Part shown: positions 23,947 to 36,996 of the stretch, in pieces
How the letters are laid out: each line of letters opens with the position of its first letter
How positions within the stretch are numbered: position 1 is the first letter of the stretch
Origin: Tetrapyrgos nigripes
Lineage: Eukaryota > Basidiomycota > Agaricomycetes > Agaricales > Campanellaceae
Direction of reading: 5' to 3'
Length of the DNA stretch: 64,000 nucleotides
Assembly (NCBI GenBank): GCA_013368315.1
Contig: JAACJM010000109.1
Coordinates: 203,066-267,065, forward strand
Notes under the pieces: generated by a model
Databases searched by the model: none
Seen by the model: only the letters and a program-made list of their open reading frames with translations
Told to the model about the DNA's origin: nothing
Program-made: the position numbers and the translations under genes

Positions 23947-26835
23947 AGCTATAGCTGCTAGATTCATGCATCAATCATGGACAGTTGTCCATATTATCTG
24001 ATACATCCACAAGGAAAACTTTCCATAGGCCAAAAAACAGACTGGCCCTACGGGTTATTTCCCATGGCTGGAGTGGGGCACTGGGGGTGGGTCTGGTAGG
24101 CCTTTCCTTATAAAGCAGTGAGAGAACAGTCCGGGTTTTTTTCCCACGCATGCTAGACAGTGAGCGGGGGCTTTAGGGGGTGGGGGGCGGGTTTTTCCCA
24201 CGCTTCAAAATTTGATAGGAGGTACAGATGATCAGTAGGGCCCCGAATCTGCAAATAGAATAGGGGTATATGCTGTGGCTGGCTCAGAAAATGCAAAATA
24301 CATTCCTGGAGCCGGCGATAAAAAATGATAAAATGACATAAGTAGATAAGATAGTGTATTTTGGGTTCCTGAATCTGAATATACACTTAGATTTACAATA
24401 TCTGCAGTGGTTATTGAGATATGGCCAAAATACTGCCCAAAATGAAGCAAAAGAGGAGGATGGGTACTAGCCATTGCATCAAATCAGCTCTGATCACCAT
24501 GTAGTTTGGTAAGATACTGCATATGGACTTTCTGAACATGGGAATAGAGTTTATTATATTGTATCATCAGGCCCTGAGGACCTGTACCCAATTTACTGTC
24601 AAAAAAGCCCAAAACTTGGGATGGCCATAGACACTGCATGCTATAGCATCTGATATAGCTATGAATATGTCTCCTAGGGTATTTTTGGTCACTGAATCTG
24701 TATTTTTACTCGGATAAGCTCTATATACTCTGGTTCTGTGGATATTGAGTACTTATCCCTAAACATAGGCACCTGTGGCACCTACAAATATGTACCTTAT
24801 AAAATGGGATGAGTGGGTCTAAAAGTGCTTATTGATGCTGTAAGCACAAATATGAAGTCATATCCTCCATATGACAAAGATCCAAGACTCTATTTCCAAT
24901 TTATTGCCAGAAAATTGCCACAGAAGCAAAAAAAGTGAAATGACCATAGACACTGCATGCTATAGCATGTCTCCTAGGGTATTTTTTGTCACTGAATCTG
25001 AATTTCCACTTGGATAAGCTCTATATACTCTGGTTCTGTGGAGATTGAGTACTTACCCCTAAACATAGGCACCTGTGGCACCTGCAAATATGTACCTTAT
25101 AAAATGGGGTGGGTGGGTCTAAAAGCACTTATTGATGCTGTAAACACGAATATGAAGTCATATTCTTCATATGACAAAGGTCCAAGACTCTGTTCTCAAT
25201 TTATTCCCTAGACAGCAGACATAGCCCTTATTTATATCCCTTTGGCTGTCTGACTATCATTCTGACTCATTGTACATCATTCTAAACTATATTACTCTGA
25301 TTATTCAGAGTTTGGTGTTCCCCACTGAAAGACATGCCCAGATATAGCCTTAAGTACTACAAGCACCATTATATGCAACTCAGTTTGACTTAAAGCTACT
25401 AGATGTACCAAGAACATCTCCTATATATTCTGGATGGCTTATTGTCTTTAATATGATATCAAGAGATGAAAGAACAAGTATGAGTGCCTGTGGTAATCTC
25501 TGGGATGAGATATGCCCATGTATATGGTCCAAAAAAAGGTACTTTTCACTTTGTGCAGAATAAATTGAGAATAAAGTCTTGAATCTTTGTCATATGAAAG
25601 GTATGACTTTGTATTTGTGTTTGGACCATTAATAAGCACTTTTAGACCCACCCACCCCATTTTATAAGGTACATAATTGCAGGTGCCACAGGTGCCTATG
25701 TTTAGGGGTAAGTACTCAATATCCACAGAACCAGAGTATATAGAGCTTATCCAAGTGGAAATTCAGATTCAGTGACAAAAAATACCCTAGGAGACATATC
25801 CATAGTTATATCAGATGCTATAGCATGCAGTGTCTATGGCCATTTCACTTTTTTTGCTTCTGTGGCAATTTTCTGGCAATAAATTGGAAATAGAGTCTTG
25901 GATCTTTGTCATATGGAGGATACGACTTCATATTTGTGTTTACAGCATCAATAAGCACTTTTAGACCCACCCATCCCATTTTATAAGGTATATATTTGTA
26001 GGTGCCACAGGTGCCTATGTTTAGGGTAAGTACTCAATATCTGCAGAACCAGAGTATATAGACCTTATCCAAGTGGAAATTCGGATTCAGTGACCAAAAA
26101 TACCCTAGGAGGCATATCCATAGTTATATCAGATGCTATAGCATACAGTGTCTATGGCCATCCCAAGTTTTGGGCTTTTTTGACAGTAAATTGGGTACAG
26201 GTCCTCAGGGCCTGATGATACAATATAATAAACCATATTCCCATGTTCAGAAAGTCTATATGCAATATCCTACCAAACCACATGGTGATCAGAGCTGATT
26301 TGATGCAATGGCTAGTACCCATCCTCCTCTTTTGCTTCATTTTGGGCAGTATTTTGGCCATATCTCAATAACCACTGCAGATATTGTAAATCTAAGTGTA
26401 TATTCAGGTTCAGGAACCCAAAATACACTGTCTTATCTACTTATGTCATTTTATCATTTTTTATCGCCGGCTCCAGGAATGTATTTTGCATTTTCTGAGC
26501 CAGCCACAGCATATACCCCTATTCTATTTGCAGATTCGGGGCCCTACTGATCACCTGTACCTCCTATCAAATTTTGAAGTGTGGGAAAAACCCGCCCCCC
26601 GCCCCCTAAAGCCCCCGCTCACTGTCTAGCATGCGTGGAAAAAAACCCGGACTGTTCTGCTCACTGCTTTATAAGGAAAGGCCTACCAGACCCACCTCCA
26701 GTGCCCCACTCCAGCCATGGAAAATAACCCGTAGGGCCAGTCTGTTTTTTGGCCTATGGAAAGTTTTCCTTGTGGATGTATCAGATAATATGGACAACTG
26801 TCCATATTGATACATGAATGTAGCAGATATAAGTG
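23947..26835. mobile_element. 2.9-kb foldback element with 1.25-kb inverted arms
   Basis: The left arm (about 23947-25206) and the right arm (about 25558-26835) are inverted copies around a spacer of about 350 bp. Matching landmarks are ATGGACAGTTGTCCATATTA (left, near 23977) against TAATATGGACAACTGTCCAT (right, near 26786), and the G-rich GGGGGCTTTAGGGGGTGGGG against its complement near 26600. Each arm has an inner direct duplication of about 270-320 bp (left: near 24640 and 24945). An 8-bp direct repeat AACCCTCC flanks it at 23939-23946 and 26836-26843, the target-site size of hAT elements. It encodes no protein, so it would be non-autonomous. The mirrored open frames in the arms are shadows of the symmetry. 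Confidence 0.88.
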
Positions 26836-26843
26836 AACCCTCC

Positions 26844-27731
26844 TTGACTTACGTGTCAGAAATGTTTCACACTGGCTGTCCTACTACCTCGACGTCGCCC
26901 ATTGTTCCCTTCCCTTCCGCATTCCAAGGATTCCAGGTCACCTGCTGGCTCCCTACCTACCAGCAAATGCGTTTATTTCCCCCAGACAGATTGATGTCAT
27001 CATTAACAAAGTAAACTGTTCTATCGACTCTTACCTCCTTTACCAATTTGACAACTTCAGCAGAATCCCTCTGCTGCTTTGCACGCATACTGCATATGCT
27101 TGAACACATTCGAGTTGGTTATGGTCCCAATTGCCCTTCGTTCCCATCAGCATGCACTAGACCTTCATTATCTGGAAGGATAGGGGAATACCTTGTATTA
27201 ATGAGACTTGGGAAGACAAGCACCAGTACGATGGGCTGCTGAAAAATCATATGATTAACTTTTGTTGCTTCTGCATGATTGCTTCGACATCATCATTTAA
27301 CCTTATTGTTTACCCTTTCAATTTCTCTACCTATTCTCTACCTATCTTTTAGTGGGATTTTTAATCTTTCTTTCTAACGCTTCTAACCCTTGGATACTAT
27401 TACCTCTTCTCAACATCTTGTGCATCTTCTCTCTCTCTCTTTGTGCCAGAAAAGGAAGCTAGATAGAGGGTCTCAGGGCTTTTTTCTCTTTGCCTTTTGG
27501 TCTATTTGCCTGATGCCTCGGGTGCATCAGAGGTGCTAGAAAGGTGACTGAGCAACCTGGCACGATGTCTCATTCACGTGTTGGTCAGGGTCATGTTCGA
27601 GCTAGAGCCTTAATTTTCAAATTTGTCTCTCAAATCTATCCTCAGTTGAACCACAACCACTATCATCTTTGTTCTCCTCAACTGTTACTCTTCTTCCACA
27701 CTTACAACACTTCTCTCCTTGTGTTGTTGAC
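26844..27731. other. Spacer with promoter of the DUF6698 gene
   Basis: No coding exon is supported. The last 400 bases are strongly pyrimidine-rich (CTCTCTCTCTCTTTG near 27431), as often seen ahead of fungal start codons. Confidence 0.4.
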
Positions 27732-29126
27732 ATGCCAGATAAATGCAAGAACAATCCTTTGACCGCTGTCCAGCCTGGTGTAAAGCAACGATCGAACAAA
27801 CATGCACATGTAGTTGTGATGGCTGGCAAGAAATGTGCTGACCCTCCAGCAGCACAGGACACCACAATAAAAGGCCAAGGCGCATCTCAGGCTAGGCCTG
27901 AATCCGATGAGCCTGAGGATGACAAGGACAATGACGAGGAATCACCATCGAAACCACGGGCTGGTCCAACCTTGACTGAGCACTTAAGAAACAAAAAGAA
28001 ACAGCGCGGAAAGCCTGGGTAGGTGACTCCTCTGCAACCTAGACATTCATACTGACAAGTGTATATCTACCCTTTAGAGCCAAGCCAAGGTACAATATTG
28101 AACACTTCTGTGCTGCTGCACGTCGTATGGTTGGAACCTTCACTCCCTGGATGGATTGGTACCAGATTTTTTGTGCTGGCATGGAGCATGATGGTATGAT
28201 CCAAGCTGGTCAAGTCATCACTGATGATGAGAATGAGTTGTAAGTTCTCTTCTTAGGCTCTTCTTACTCGCCACTCATCTCATTCTTTAGAGAGGCCATG
28301 CATGATGTATTCGACTTTCTCAAAGAGCTCATTCCCAATATGATAGATGACCTTGAAGACTGCGTGGCAAATGACTCCCTTGGTGAGCTTGTTAACTCAG
28401 TATGTGATCCATCAAATGATACTTCTCTTGCCTTCACTGATTTTGCCAATAGATGAATGAAGCAGCTAGCTGCACTATCTCTCAAGACATATTTTCGCTC
28501 AAGGGTCCTATCCTAACATATGCCCTTGAATATCTCCACCTCGCGTACTTCACTCCGCCTATTAACACTAAAGGTTCCAAGTCTGAAGAGCAAGGATGGA
28601 ACCATCCTCAGCTTGCCTGGCTCTTGGTTCCACCCACCAAGCTTGCCAATTTTCTCAAGAACCCTGAAGGGTATATCTCGTTATTAACATGCATATATCC
28701 ACTGACTTCCTCATAGATTTACTGCCAAGGTCATGGAGAACAGTATCAAGATCAATCATAAACATTTTCCCTCATTCTTCTACTGGGATGCAGGGGCTGA
28801 GGCCTCAAAGGGTGTGAGGCATAGTGGCACTCACCTTCTCATGAGTAATCTTCTGTACAAGGTATGTCGTGCAGCATATATGTATAGCATATGTGTATGG
28901 ATTACTGTGTCATGTTTGACAGGTCTACGCTCATCTCTTTTGTGGAGAGCAAAACGCTTTGAAATACAAGCCTGACCAACGAGATGAACGTTTCTCAGTC
29001 CGCCATGTTGGGAAGGGGTGGCAATATGGCATAAAGACAGTGACATCCGCAGGCATCAATGTCACATCACGCTTGTGTGACATCAAAGACGAGCAACAAG
29101 GCTCGACAACGACAGTGAAATTCTGA
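27732..29126 (+). CDS. DUF6698-type protein
   Basis: Six exons join in frame: 27732-28018, 28078-28239, 28291-28399, 28453-28670, 28717-28861 and 28923-29126. The N-terminal 90 residues are charged and disordered-looking. The conserved part follows: KPRYNIEHFCAAARRMVGTF, a helical segment (DVFDFLKELIPNMIDDLED), TKGSKSEEQGWNHPQLAWLL, KINHKHFPSFFYWDAG and HLLMSNLLYKVYAHLFCGEQ. This order (Arg-rich helix, acidic helix, a 'GSKS...G.NHP' motif, 'PSF' strand, terminal helix) fits my memory of DUF6698, a basidiomycete family of unknown function often found near DNA transposons. No frameshift or stop seen, unlike most neighbours. A further open stretch (FYEQEFFRSQKHSEL, 29207-29300) could be a lost 3' exon. 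Confidence 0.75.
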
Positions 29127-30069
29127 AAAGCATGACCACAGAAAGGTAGCTAGAAGTGTAAAGAATAGATCTGTGGTTTTACATTTGGGAAATAAAGCCT
29201 GGTAAAGAAGTTTTATGAGCAGGAATTTTTTCGTTCTCAAAAACACTCAGAATTGGACTTCCATGCAAATGAGGCCAACAATGAAAAAATGGCTTCTTGA
29301 AAATGGCCAGTCACGTGATATATTTCAAACTACCCTCTGGAAGGTTGGATTATGCGTTTTTTACTCTCTATTGATGTTCCTATGCCCAAGTTACAGTGAA
29401 ACAGAACTACAACCAATTTTGGAGAGCATGCCAAGGTGAGTAGTATTGGTTCCTCTCAGATCAAGCTCAATGACCCCTATGTTTAGAAGTGTATGAGGCA
29501 TCATTCTCTACCACTGCTGATTCCCCATTCATTCCTGCTGTCACCGACTCTGATTCAGATGTGGAGGGAGCATCTATACACTCAGATTCCGCATCCTCTG
29601 ATATCAGCTTGATTCTTTCATTGAGCAGTGTTAGCGGCATGCAAAGCGGGTCTATTGAGAATTTCCGGCTTCAAAAAAAGATGCAGACTTAGAGCAGAAC
29701 ATGCTCTGAGCTATTGCATCTGTTCCTTTGGAGTCTATGCGAAGGTAAGTGCTTATCTTGATGCTCTTGGCCACAATGATTGATTTTCAGCAGGTTTTCT
29801 ATTCATGCAGATCATTTCATAGATACTTATTGAAAGGGACTAAGCGCAAGCAGCATGTCCAGACAAGATTATGGAAGAATTTGATAAGGCACACCCTGGT
29901 ATAGTCTTGACATAGTAGTATAGAAGTACTAGAAAGACATACACACTCTTGGGGCATGAAAATCAGCCCAAAAAACTTTTTTTCTGGTCCTCGCCAAAAC
30001 GGTCGCATGACACGTGACATGTCACGCTTAGTAACCCATTGATGTCTGCGGATGTCCGCTACCTTACAA
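29127..30069. other. Spacer with two short coding-like fragments
   Basis: Two fragments look once-coding: 29207-29300 (FHANEANNEKMAS before a stop) and 29489-29692, an acidic Ser-rich stretch (VTDSDSDVEGASIHSDSASS). They cannot be joined to a gene I recognise. Confidence 0.3.
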
Positions 30070-30962
30070 CTGGGGTAATAAAGAGCCATCGCTTCATGTG
30101 GCAAGTTACGAGGCCTTTTCATACACTTAGTTTATGAAAACATGTAGTGTCACCATACAGTAACATTTACTATTTGTAGAGCAAGTACCACTAGTCAGAA
30201 TGGGCATGAGTCTGATATTTAGCAGCCTGATATTATGCTAGACACTAAGTCTTAGTTGAGCAGAAGCCAAAATGATCACTAAGGTTATTAAATACAAAGT
30301 AGAAGAGGATACATTGAACAGCGAAACATTGAAAAATGAATGGTAAGAATGGCTGCAACAACACTAAAAGAGCATGTATCACACATTGTTCTTGCTCTCA
30401 AGACCCAGTTTTACATATTCTTAACGCCAAAATCAGTTATTTAGTAGAGACCAGAGTGAAACGCAGAACGAATCACGTCAACTTCGAAGGCCTGTTGTGA
30501 TTTAAGCTGAAAATTAAGTGTCAATGTTAGCCCTATCCTAAGTCAAAGGAAGCATGCATCAGCAGCAGCATGTGATTTGGGCCCTGGAGTATCCTGTCCT
30601 TTCTAACCACATACAATCCATCCAGCGAACGGGCCTATACACACGTTACAGCTGTTGATGGGTGTTTGGTGTAATTTTTGGTGATGTTGGTGGTTAAGAG
30701 TGATAGCCTGAGGATATTTGTGCACTATGGTGGACCTGTCGAGAATTTGACAGCCGTGCAGAATGGAGGAGGAGGAGGCATAGGTGGAAGTGGTGACGTG
30801 AGGATGTGGGCGCTCGCTGCTCAGCGCTCAGGGCTGAGTTCTAGACTGTTCTAGACTAATCATTCGGATGTCGGCTATTGTAGAGACCAGCAATAGAAAT
30901 TTGCAGACATGGGGAAGTTGCAAAAGTCGACCCAAGTTAACTCAGCCTAAAGGCCTCGTAAT
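30070..30962 (+). repeat. Dispersed repeat family R1, copy A (about 890 bp)
   Basis: The left end has CTGGGGTAATAAAGAGCCAT then GCAAGTTACGAGGCC; the right end has AACTCAGCCTAAAGGCCTCG followed by TAA. These end blocks recur in the four other copies. The blocks TTACGAGGCC and GGCCTCGTAA are inverted copies of each other. The interior shows no coding signal. This copy is more diverged than copies C and D. Confidence 0.7.
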
Positions 30963-32091
30963 TCATTCAACATGTATATAAGGACTGTAGATGTAGATAT
31001 GTAGACAGAGAACCCCGCCCCCGTCTTCGGGTGACAACAGAGTCCTTCGTAGATATCATAAAGAGTTTCAATTGAATTTCATTCTATCCATCTACCTTCG
31101 AGACCCCTCTTGAGAGTGTCTGATCTTCAACTTATCAATACTTATCATTCGAGACCCCTTCGAACTTAAGGAGTCTTATAGAGTGTATTATTGATTTTCT
31201 ATCTACTACACTCACGAGCCCTATCAATCACTGTCTTTATGTGATGCCCTCATTCCTATGCTACCAAATCCATCAGTTGGTACAAAGCACATCCGTAGGC
31301 CAATCTCACATCTGTCAATGATGCCATCTGACATGTTCTGGATGGAGGGCTCGTAGGAACAGGAGATTCCACAAATAGCGCTTATTCTGATTCTTTCATA
31401 TCACCGGTGTTTCAGTCAGGTTCACTTTTCTCTCTTTAAATATAGTTGATATACTTGCATGTCAAACTACGATGATGATATGAACAGATCAATTTTCGTC
31501 GCTTCAGCAGATTATCGGTAGCATGTTCTACCAACTCTGTCAGTGCGGGTCAGTACGCAATGTGCACCTCATCTCTCCTCTGCTGCCTCAGCTTCTCAAC
31601 ATGATGGAGGGACAAAATCTTTCCCTGTTCATTGTTCGTCAGTGCACGTGAGGGAGTCCAAGCAGATCTACATCGCGGGGTTGAGTGTTTTTGATCCTTC
31701 CGAGTTGTTAAGTATGTAGATGGGTGTTTCATGTAAGTATAGCATGAATTAAGATGGGGTTAATGGCGGGGAATATATATTTGCATGTTGAGTATCTCAT
31801 CCTTCTTGATGAAATTTTGATCCTCCATGCCATCCTAACCCCTTGTATGTACCGCACTAGCATCAGTATCATGATTGCCTAAGAATAATAACTCACAGGT
31901 TTAGACCACGCCCAGTGAAGACGGCACCCAAGTGGGATTGTGAGTGGCTGAAACTTGCATCAAAGATTCAGAGAAGGATATAAGTGTAAGTGTTTGCACT
32001 GTTCGAGCACATTCTCTCTCCCCAGCAGCGTCAATCCTCTCACCTTCCTTCCCACACCCGCCACATCCACTTAGGGTTATCGGTTTCCTGA
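30963..32091. other. Spacer, no gene seen
   Basis: Immediately right of copy A is a possible TATA box (ATGTATATAAGGA, near 30973). Near 31094-31166 CGAGACCCCTCTTGAGAGT and CGAGACCCCTTCGAAC form a short direct repeat. No coding exon found; the last part is the presumed promoter of the gene starting at 32092. Confidence 0.35.
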
Positions 32092-33509
32092 ATGTCGTCT
32101 GGAAAAACACAAGAATCCTTTCCTCTCACCAGCGATGACCTCCAAATTCTGAAGGGCTGGATGTTTTCGACAGCTATTGACTCATTGCTTTATGGTATCA
32201 ACGCTACCCTTACATTTGCAGTATTTTTATGCTATTTTGTAAGTTTTTTAGCTTCTTGTTTCGCTTGGTACATGGCACTGAGCAGGTTGTCTAACACATC
32301 CGCTTAACTCTGTTAGATTACAACAAAATCGCCCCTCCAAACCTCAACTCACACTTCTCTCACTTCTGGTCGTTATGCTCATGATCACCTCAGCATCTCT
32401 CATCCTTGAACTGGCTTTTATCATAATCCAAATCACATTGAATGGATATAATATTGCCAACATTCGGTATGTCATACAGCAAGTTTTGCATATAGAAATT
32501 GCAAAACCGGTGATTGAGAGGTTAAATGTAAGTATCTCAAGATGTTTTTATCATGATTATTGCTTTCATATCAACTGTCAAATCATGTTCGTTCAGTACG
32601 TGATTGGAGATGGCATTGTAGTCTGGAGAGCATGGATTATGTTTCCTCGAGACTACACTGTTAAGTTTGTCCTCATCATTTGTACGTTAGCATCCCTTCG
32701 TGGGTATTTTAGAAAAAGAAATTATGGTTCAAAAAATCAATTGATCATCCCAATTTTTGGATACTAGGCGGGACTTTTGCAGATAGTGGATTGGCTAGTG
32801 CAAGAGTGTTACATGGTGGACCTGCTGCTAATGGTCATGGAGCACAAACTAGTGCCTTAGTGATGTGTCTCCCATTGTTATTCACAAACACAACAGCTAC
32901 GGCACTCATTGGATATAAAGCTTGGTATGATCCCGATATTTTATACAAAATTATAAAGTTCTAACTTGAACACAATGAATATTACTGCAGGCACCATGGT
33001 CAAGATATAAGTAAAAATCTGAAGGACTGTGGCAAACAGGTTTCCAAGGCTCATAAAATCTTGATATTGCTAGTTGAGTCTGGGATGCTTTATTGCGGAC
33101 TTTGGGTGAGTAGTCTATACTACATTCTGTTCTCCACAATAATGACAAATTGGCACCACTTTTCACTTGTTACAGATTGCCTATTTGGTAATTTCCTTGA
33201 TGTCCAGTGGCGAACAAGCCGCCTCTTTTCAAACTTTTGCCAGTGCTATGCCGATTCTAGCAGTAAGTGCCCATTTATTTACTGCCAGAATTCTTTGCTA
33301 AAATTACAGTGGCCTCAAAGACAGTATACCCAGTCCTCATCATTTTGGTGGTAGCTTTTGAAAAGTCCAAGGAAGATATGACATCCACAAACGACATGTC
33401 GCTTTCTCAGTCCATCCAATTTGCTTCAGCCCAAGTTGCTGCATCCCAAACTTCGGAGAGCGAGGTCAAAAGTCAGACTCAGAGGCAGGTTGAGATATCT
33501 GTTCTGTAG
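32092..33509 (+). CDS. Multi-pass membrane protein, basidiomycete family (copy 1)
   Basis: Exons as read: 32092-32238, 32317-32466, 32496-32527, 32597-32681, 32768-32924, 32991-33105, 33176-33262, 33310-33509. About seven hydrophobic segments alternate with short loops. The strongest motif is YVIGDGIVVWRAWIMF (32597-32644), a 'GD.IVVWRAW' signature I associate with a large group of Agaricomycete 7-TM proteins of unknown function; the second copy is at 46290-47912. The C-terminal tail is hydrophilic and Ser/Gln-rich. Two junctions do not keep the frame with canonical sites: after exon 1, where dropping one T of TTTT (32235-32238) would give LLQQNRPSKPQLTLL, and between 33262 and 33310. It may be decayed or carry base-call errors. 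Receptor-like function is speculation. Confidence 0.65.
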
Positions 33510-34280
33510 ATAGCTGGACACGTTCCCTCAAAGATATCTCTACTGTACCATTTCGACCAAAGGTTCAGCCTATGTTACGTGTTACCCATTGATTTTGCCA
33601 GGACCCAGTTCAGAGTAAGCTATTATGCGTTACAAATTTCGTATTTCCATATCAAGAAGGCAGGCTGTCGGCCTGCCCGCCAGAGAGGATGTTATGTCTA
33701 TGTACCTACTAGGAATACAACCAAAAAACTTCTTTTTGCCCTTTTTTTAGCCCGCCCACAAACCACCACTACTCAGTATGCGAACAGACAGACTCTGGTC
33801 TAGTGCATTGCTTGAGAAGAGAAAACTGGCCAAGAGCCAGGCTCCTACCCAGCCCTCATTCGTGAGGAGACTTGATTTCGAGGGAGAAGGGGAGGAAGCA
33901 GGGGATGGGAATATTTCTTAAGCAGACCAATCATATTGTTAGATATCTTTTTGTCTCCTCACGACAGAGGGCTGGCATAACTGTCATGGCAACCTCGTTC
34001 CGGCATCAACCAAATAGTACGGAACCTAGAGCCAAATACTCAGCGTAGTCATGTGGGGTTGTTGAAATATATACCTTCCATGTATAGTAACTATGATTCT
34101 ATATGGAGTTATTATGGAACTTCTACATAGCTATAAGTATGCTAGTCCTCCAGGACATTCTCCAGACATTACTCTTATCTTCTACTATGTAGTGATATCT
34201 CTGTAGATAGCAATATGGCCAATGGCAATATCCTCTTAGTCTCTAGGTATGTCCATGGACAATGTAGTTATTAGTAATTA
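33510..34280. other. Spacer, no gene seen
   Basis: No coding signal. A small inverted repeat (GGCAGGCTGTCGGCCTGCC, 33660-33678) could form a hairpin. AT-rich sequence follows. Confidence 0.35.
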
Positions 34281-36712
34281 CTGGGGTAAAAAGCCATCAC
34301 TTCATGTGACAAGTTACGAGGCCCTTCATATACTGTATATCATACATTGTGATAGGTCTCACAGCAGTATGGATGTGCAAAGCCACATTTACCTTTTGTA
34401 GCAGTAGACCCTCAATACTACAACTGGATGCTTGACATTGCTTGTAGACAGAATCTGGATTCTTGGAATAATTTTTGGTACTTATACTTTAGAATTGTCA
34501 GTCAGCCAAAGACTAAGGTCATGCCAAATTTAAGTGGTATAGCTACAGTGGCAGCCGTTGAAAATGCACTGTTCGAAAAAGGCAAAGTGTGCAAAGAGAA
34601 GAAAAAGACAAAGGACTCACAGACCAACAACTAAAAAGATCATTGTCAGTACAGAAAACACACCAAAAGAAAACATAAGTAGAGTGAGCAAAGGATGAAA
34701 GACAAGAAGACTTGCATTAAGAACAATGAATACAAGCGTCCTCTGTCTCCTCTACAACTCGTCGTCTTCTGTCCAACTTGTTCAAAGTGTCCTTGAGCAG
34801 GGGACTGGGAGCTGCAATGGGATTAGGGAACAGTACGGGTATCCTGCGGGTATCCTGCGGGTGAATTTTTCTGACCTGTCCCTGTACACACCAGTACCTG
34901 TACCCGTCTAGATGGGTTGAGGGTTTTGGACAGGTCAGACAGGTCATAGGCGTGACCTGCAGGATACATTGCTACAGAGAGTAGAAAGTTCTAAAGAATG
35001 AAATATTGGTACATTTACCATGTAGGTATCTTTTCATGTGAGAACAGTTCAACTATTGACCGGGGAGTGACAAGAAAGATCAATATTTTTGGTGGATGAG
35101 GGGGTTGTTTTACTGCCCTCAATGAAGGAGATGTGGGCCACCACTCCGTGTGGCAATGACGAGGCCCAAAAGGAAAGGGAGTGAGTGGCAAGAAGCGCTA
35201 AATGAGCGCTGTCAACTGTTTGGTACAACAGTACTGACTTCTACTTATCATGGAAATTAGAAAGAAAATCTGGAGAAAATTGTATATCTAAATTGAATAG
35301 CTATACTCATATTATAAGGATAAGTTCGTAAAGGGCCTCGAAACATTGTTAGCTTGAGAAATGGCGAGCAGGTGTGAAGGGTGATGACATTTTGGAACAA
35401 GTGCATTACAGACCACGCGTTTTTGTGGCAAAAACAGGTGACCAGTTACGGTGATCAAATGGCACTGGAAACCGGTACACCTATCAAGCACAGCCACACA
35501 CAGGAGCGTCATGTTATAAGAATGAGAGAGACCCTAAATGGCCTCGTTACAGGTCGTGGGTTTGTGGCAGGATCAGAGACACTGATCCGTACCCCCCTAA
35601 CCCGCCAATAACCCGCCTACCTGTGCTTTTCCCTAGATGGGATTGGGAAATGATGCTATCCAAAATGTGAGACTTGAGCATGTTGAGGTCATCCTGCGTG
35701 CATCAGATATTTTGATGTCCTACTACAAGATTGTAAGCAAAATACCGTGCATATATCAAGGAAACAGAAGACTCGCCTCATCCAGAAGACCATTGAAGCT
35801 AACAAAAACGCCTGGCTGGGAGAACAAAGACTGACAGCAAGAAGTGGATATAGGCGGATATATGCACACCTATGAGTACCTAGCCGTGAGTTTACAAGGC
35901 TGTTAGGGGTCTGAGGTGCTATTAGGGATGTAAGAGACGGGCAAGAGGGAATAAAGAGTGTATATACACAGGCTCTGGTTCCATCTGTGCACCCAATAGT
36001 TGCATTGTTCTTGTTATCCTCTTGAAGGCAGGTCGGGAGTTGAGTCTAGCCGCTCGCTGCGTAGATAATTAAAGAAAGCTAACAAAGATACATGCTTTAT
36101 CACACAATGAGGAGGGGTAGAAAAAGGAAAAGGTTGGCGTTGTGGTTTGTGCCCAAAAAGACAGAGGTTGGATGAAGACAACGTACCATTTACTCCGATA
36201 ACCGCCTTAACCCCTATTCCCACTACACGGCTATCCTCGTCTTTCATCCTGACGTCCCAAGTGGTGAATGACGAGCGCTGAAAACCAAAAAGGACGAAAC
36301 TGGTGGTGCAAACGAATGGAAATCCATCCACGCGTTCGGACTCAAGGGTGGGAACTGAGCGAGTTGTTGAGCAAGTGAGGAATGAGAGCCAGGAATCCAG
36401 ATGAGGAGTAGAAGGAGTAGGGAAGAAAAGGAGAGGTGGTGGTGGTGGTGGTGCAAGTCGAAGAAAGAAGACAACGCATCGCCCAACTGGTAGAGGGACC
36501 CAGGTAGGAGGAGGAACGGGGGAGGAAGCAAGGCACACCCTGACGCTGCCTTAATTACGCGGTCCGAGGAAGCTGTGAATGACATCATGTTGGTCTCATT
36601 TGCACATGAGCGCTTGACAAGCGCCAAAAAAACAGGGGTGGGAGTTTAAACCCGTGGAAAAGATCTGGGAGGTCGCTACGACATAAATTAACTCAGCCTA
36701 AAGGCCTCGTAA
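34281..36712 (+). repeat. R1 family, copy B (2.4 kb, probably composite)
   Basis: The left end is CTGGGGTAAAAAGCCATCAC then AAGTTACGAGGCCC (34281-34324); the right end is AACTCAGCCTAAAGGCCTCG plus TAAC (to 36712). The last 200 bp (from 36505) match copy C closely, through GTCCGAGGAAGC, ACATGAGCGCTTGAC and AACCCGTGGAAAAGATCTGG. Inner partial ends (GACGAGGCCC near 35148, GGCCTCGTTAC near 35540) suggest nested or tandem insertion. An open minus-strand frame (36538-36014) is Pro-rich low complexity and not called. Confidence 0.6.
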
Positions 36713-36996
36713 CATGCTCTTTATCTAGTATAAAAGCTCTCTGTAAAGTCGTAGTTACTACAGAACAATATCCAGTTCTATCTGCTCTACAAGCAACTTG
36801 TATCTAAGCTCTACTAGCTTTCTACTCAGCACTCTATTTGGTGAGCTCTATTGATTGGTCACCCTACACTGAATATTTGCTGCTTCATTAGGGGTACGCG
36901 ACGTGTCGTCGTTGACAGTCTTCCATCCCGACGTTCCTGTCGCGTTAGTGCTCCCTATAGATGTCTAATGTACTCTAAACTTCCCTCTACACTAAT
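36713..36996 (+). promoter_or_regulatory. Presumed promoter of the RecQ-like gene
   Basis: A TATA-like box, AGTATAAAAGCTC, lies at 36728-36740, directly beside the right end of repeat copy B, with pyrimidine-rich sequence after it. The start codon is about 260 bp downstream. Assignment is by position only. Confidence 0.35.

Noticed and set aside
24153..24386. Minus-strand open frame that is nearly identical to a plus-strand frame at 26396-26629
   Set aside because: Both lie in mirrored arms of the foldback element, so one is the inverted copy of the other. There is no family feature and no sign of selection on the protein.
36014..36538. Minus-strand Pro/Phe-rich open frame of 174 codons
   Set aside because: It lies in R1 copy B, includes a GGT/ACC trinucleotide repeat, and its sequence is low complexity.
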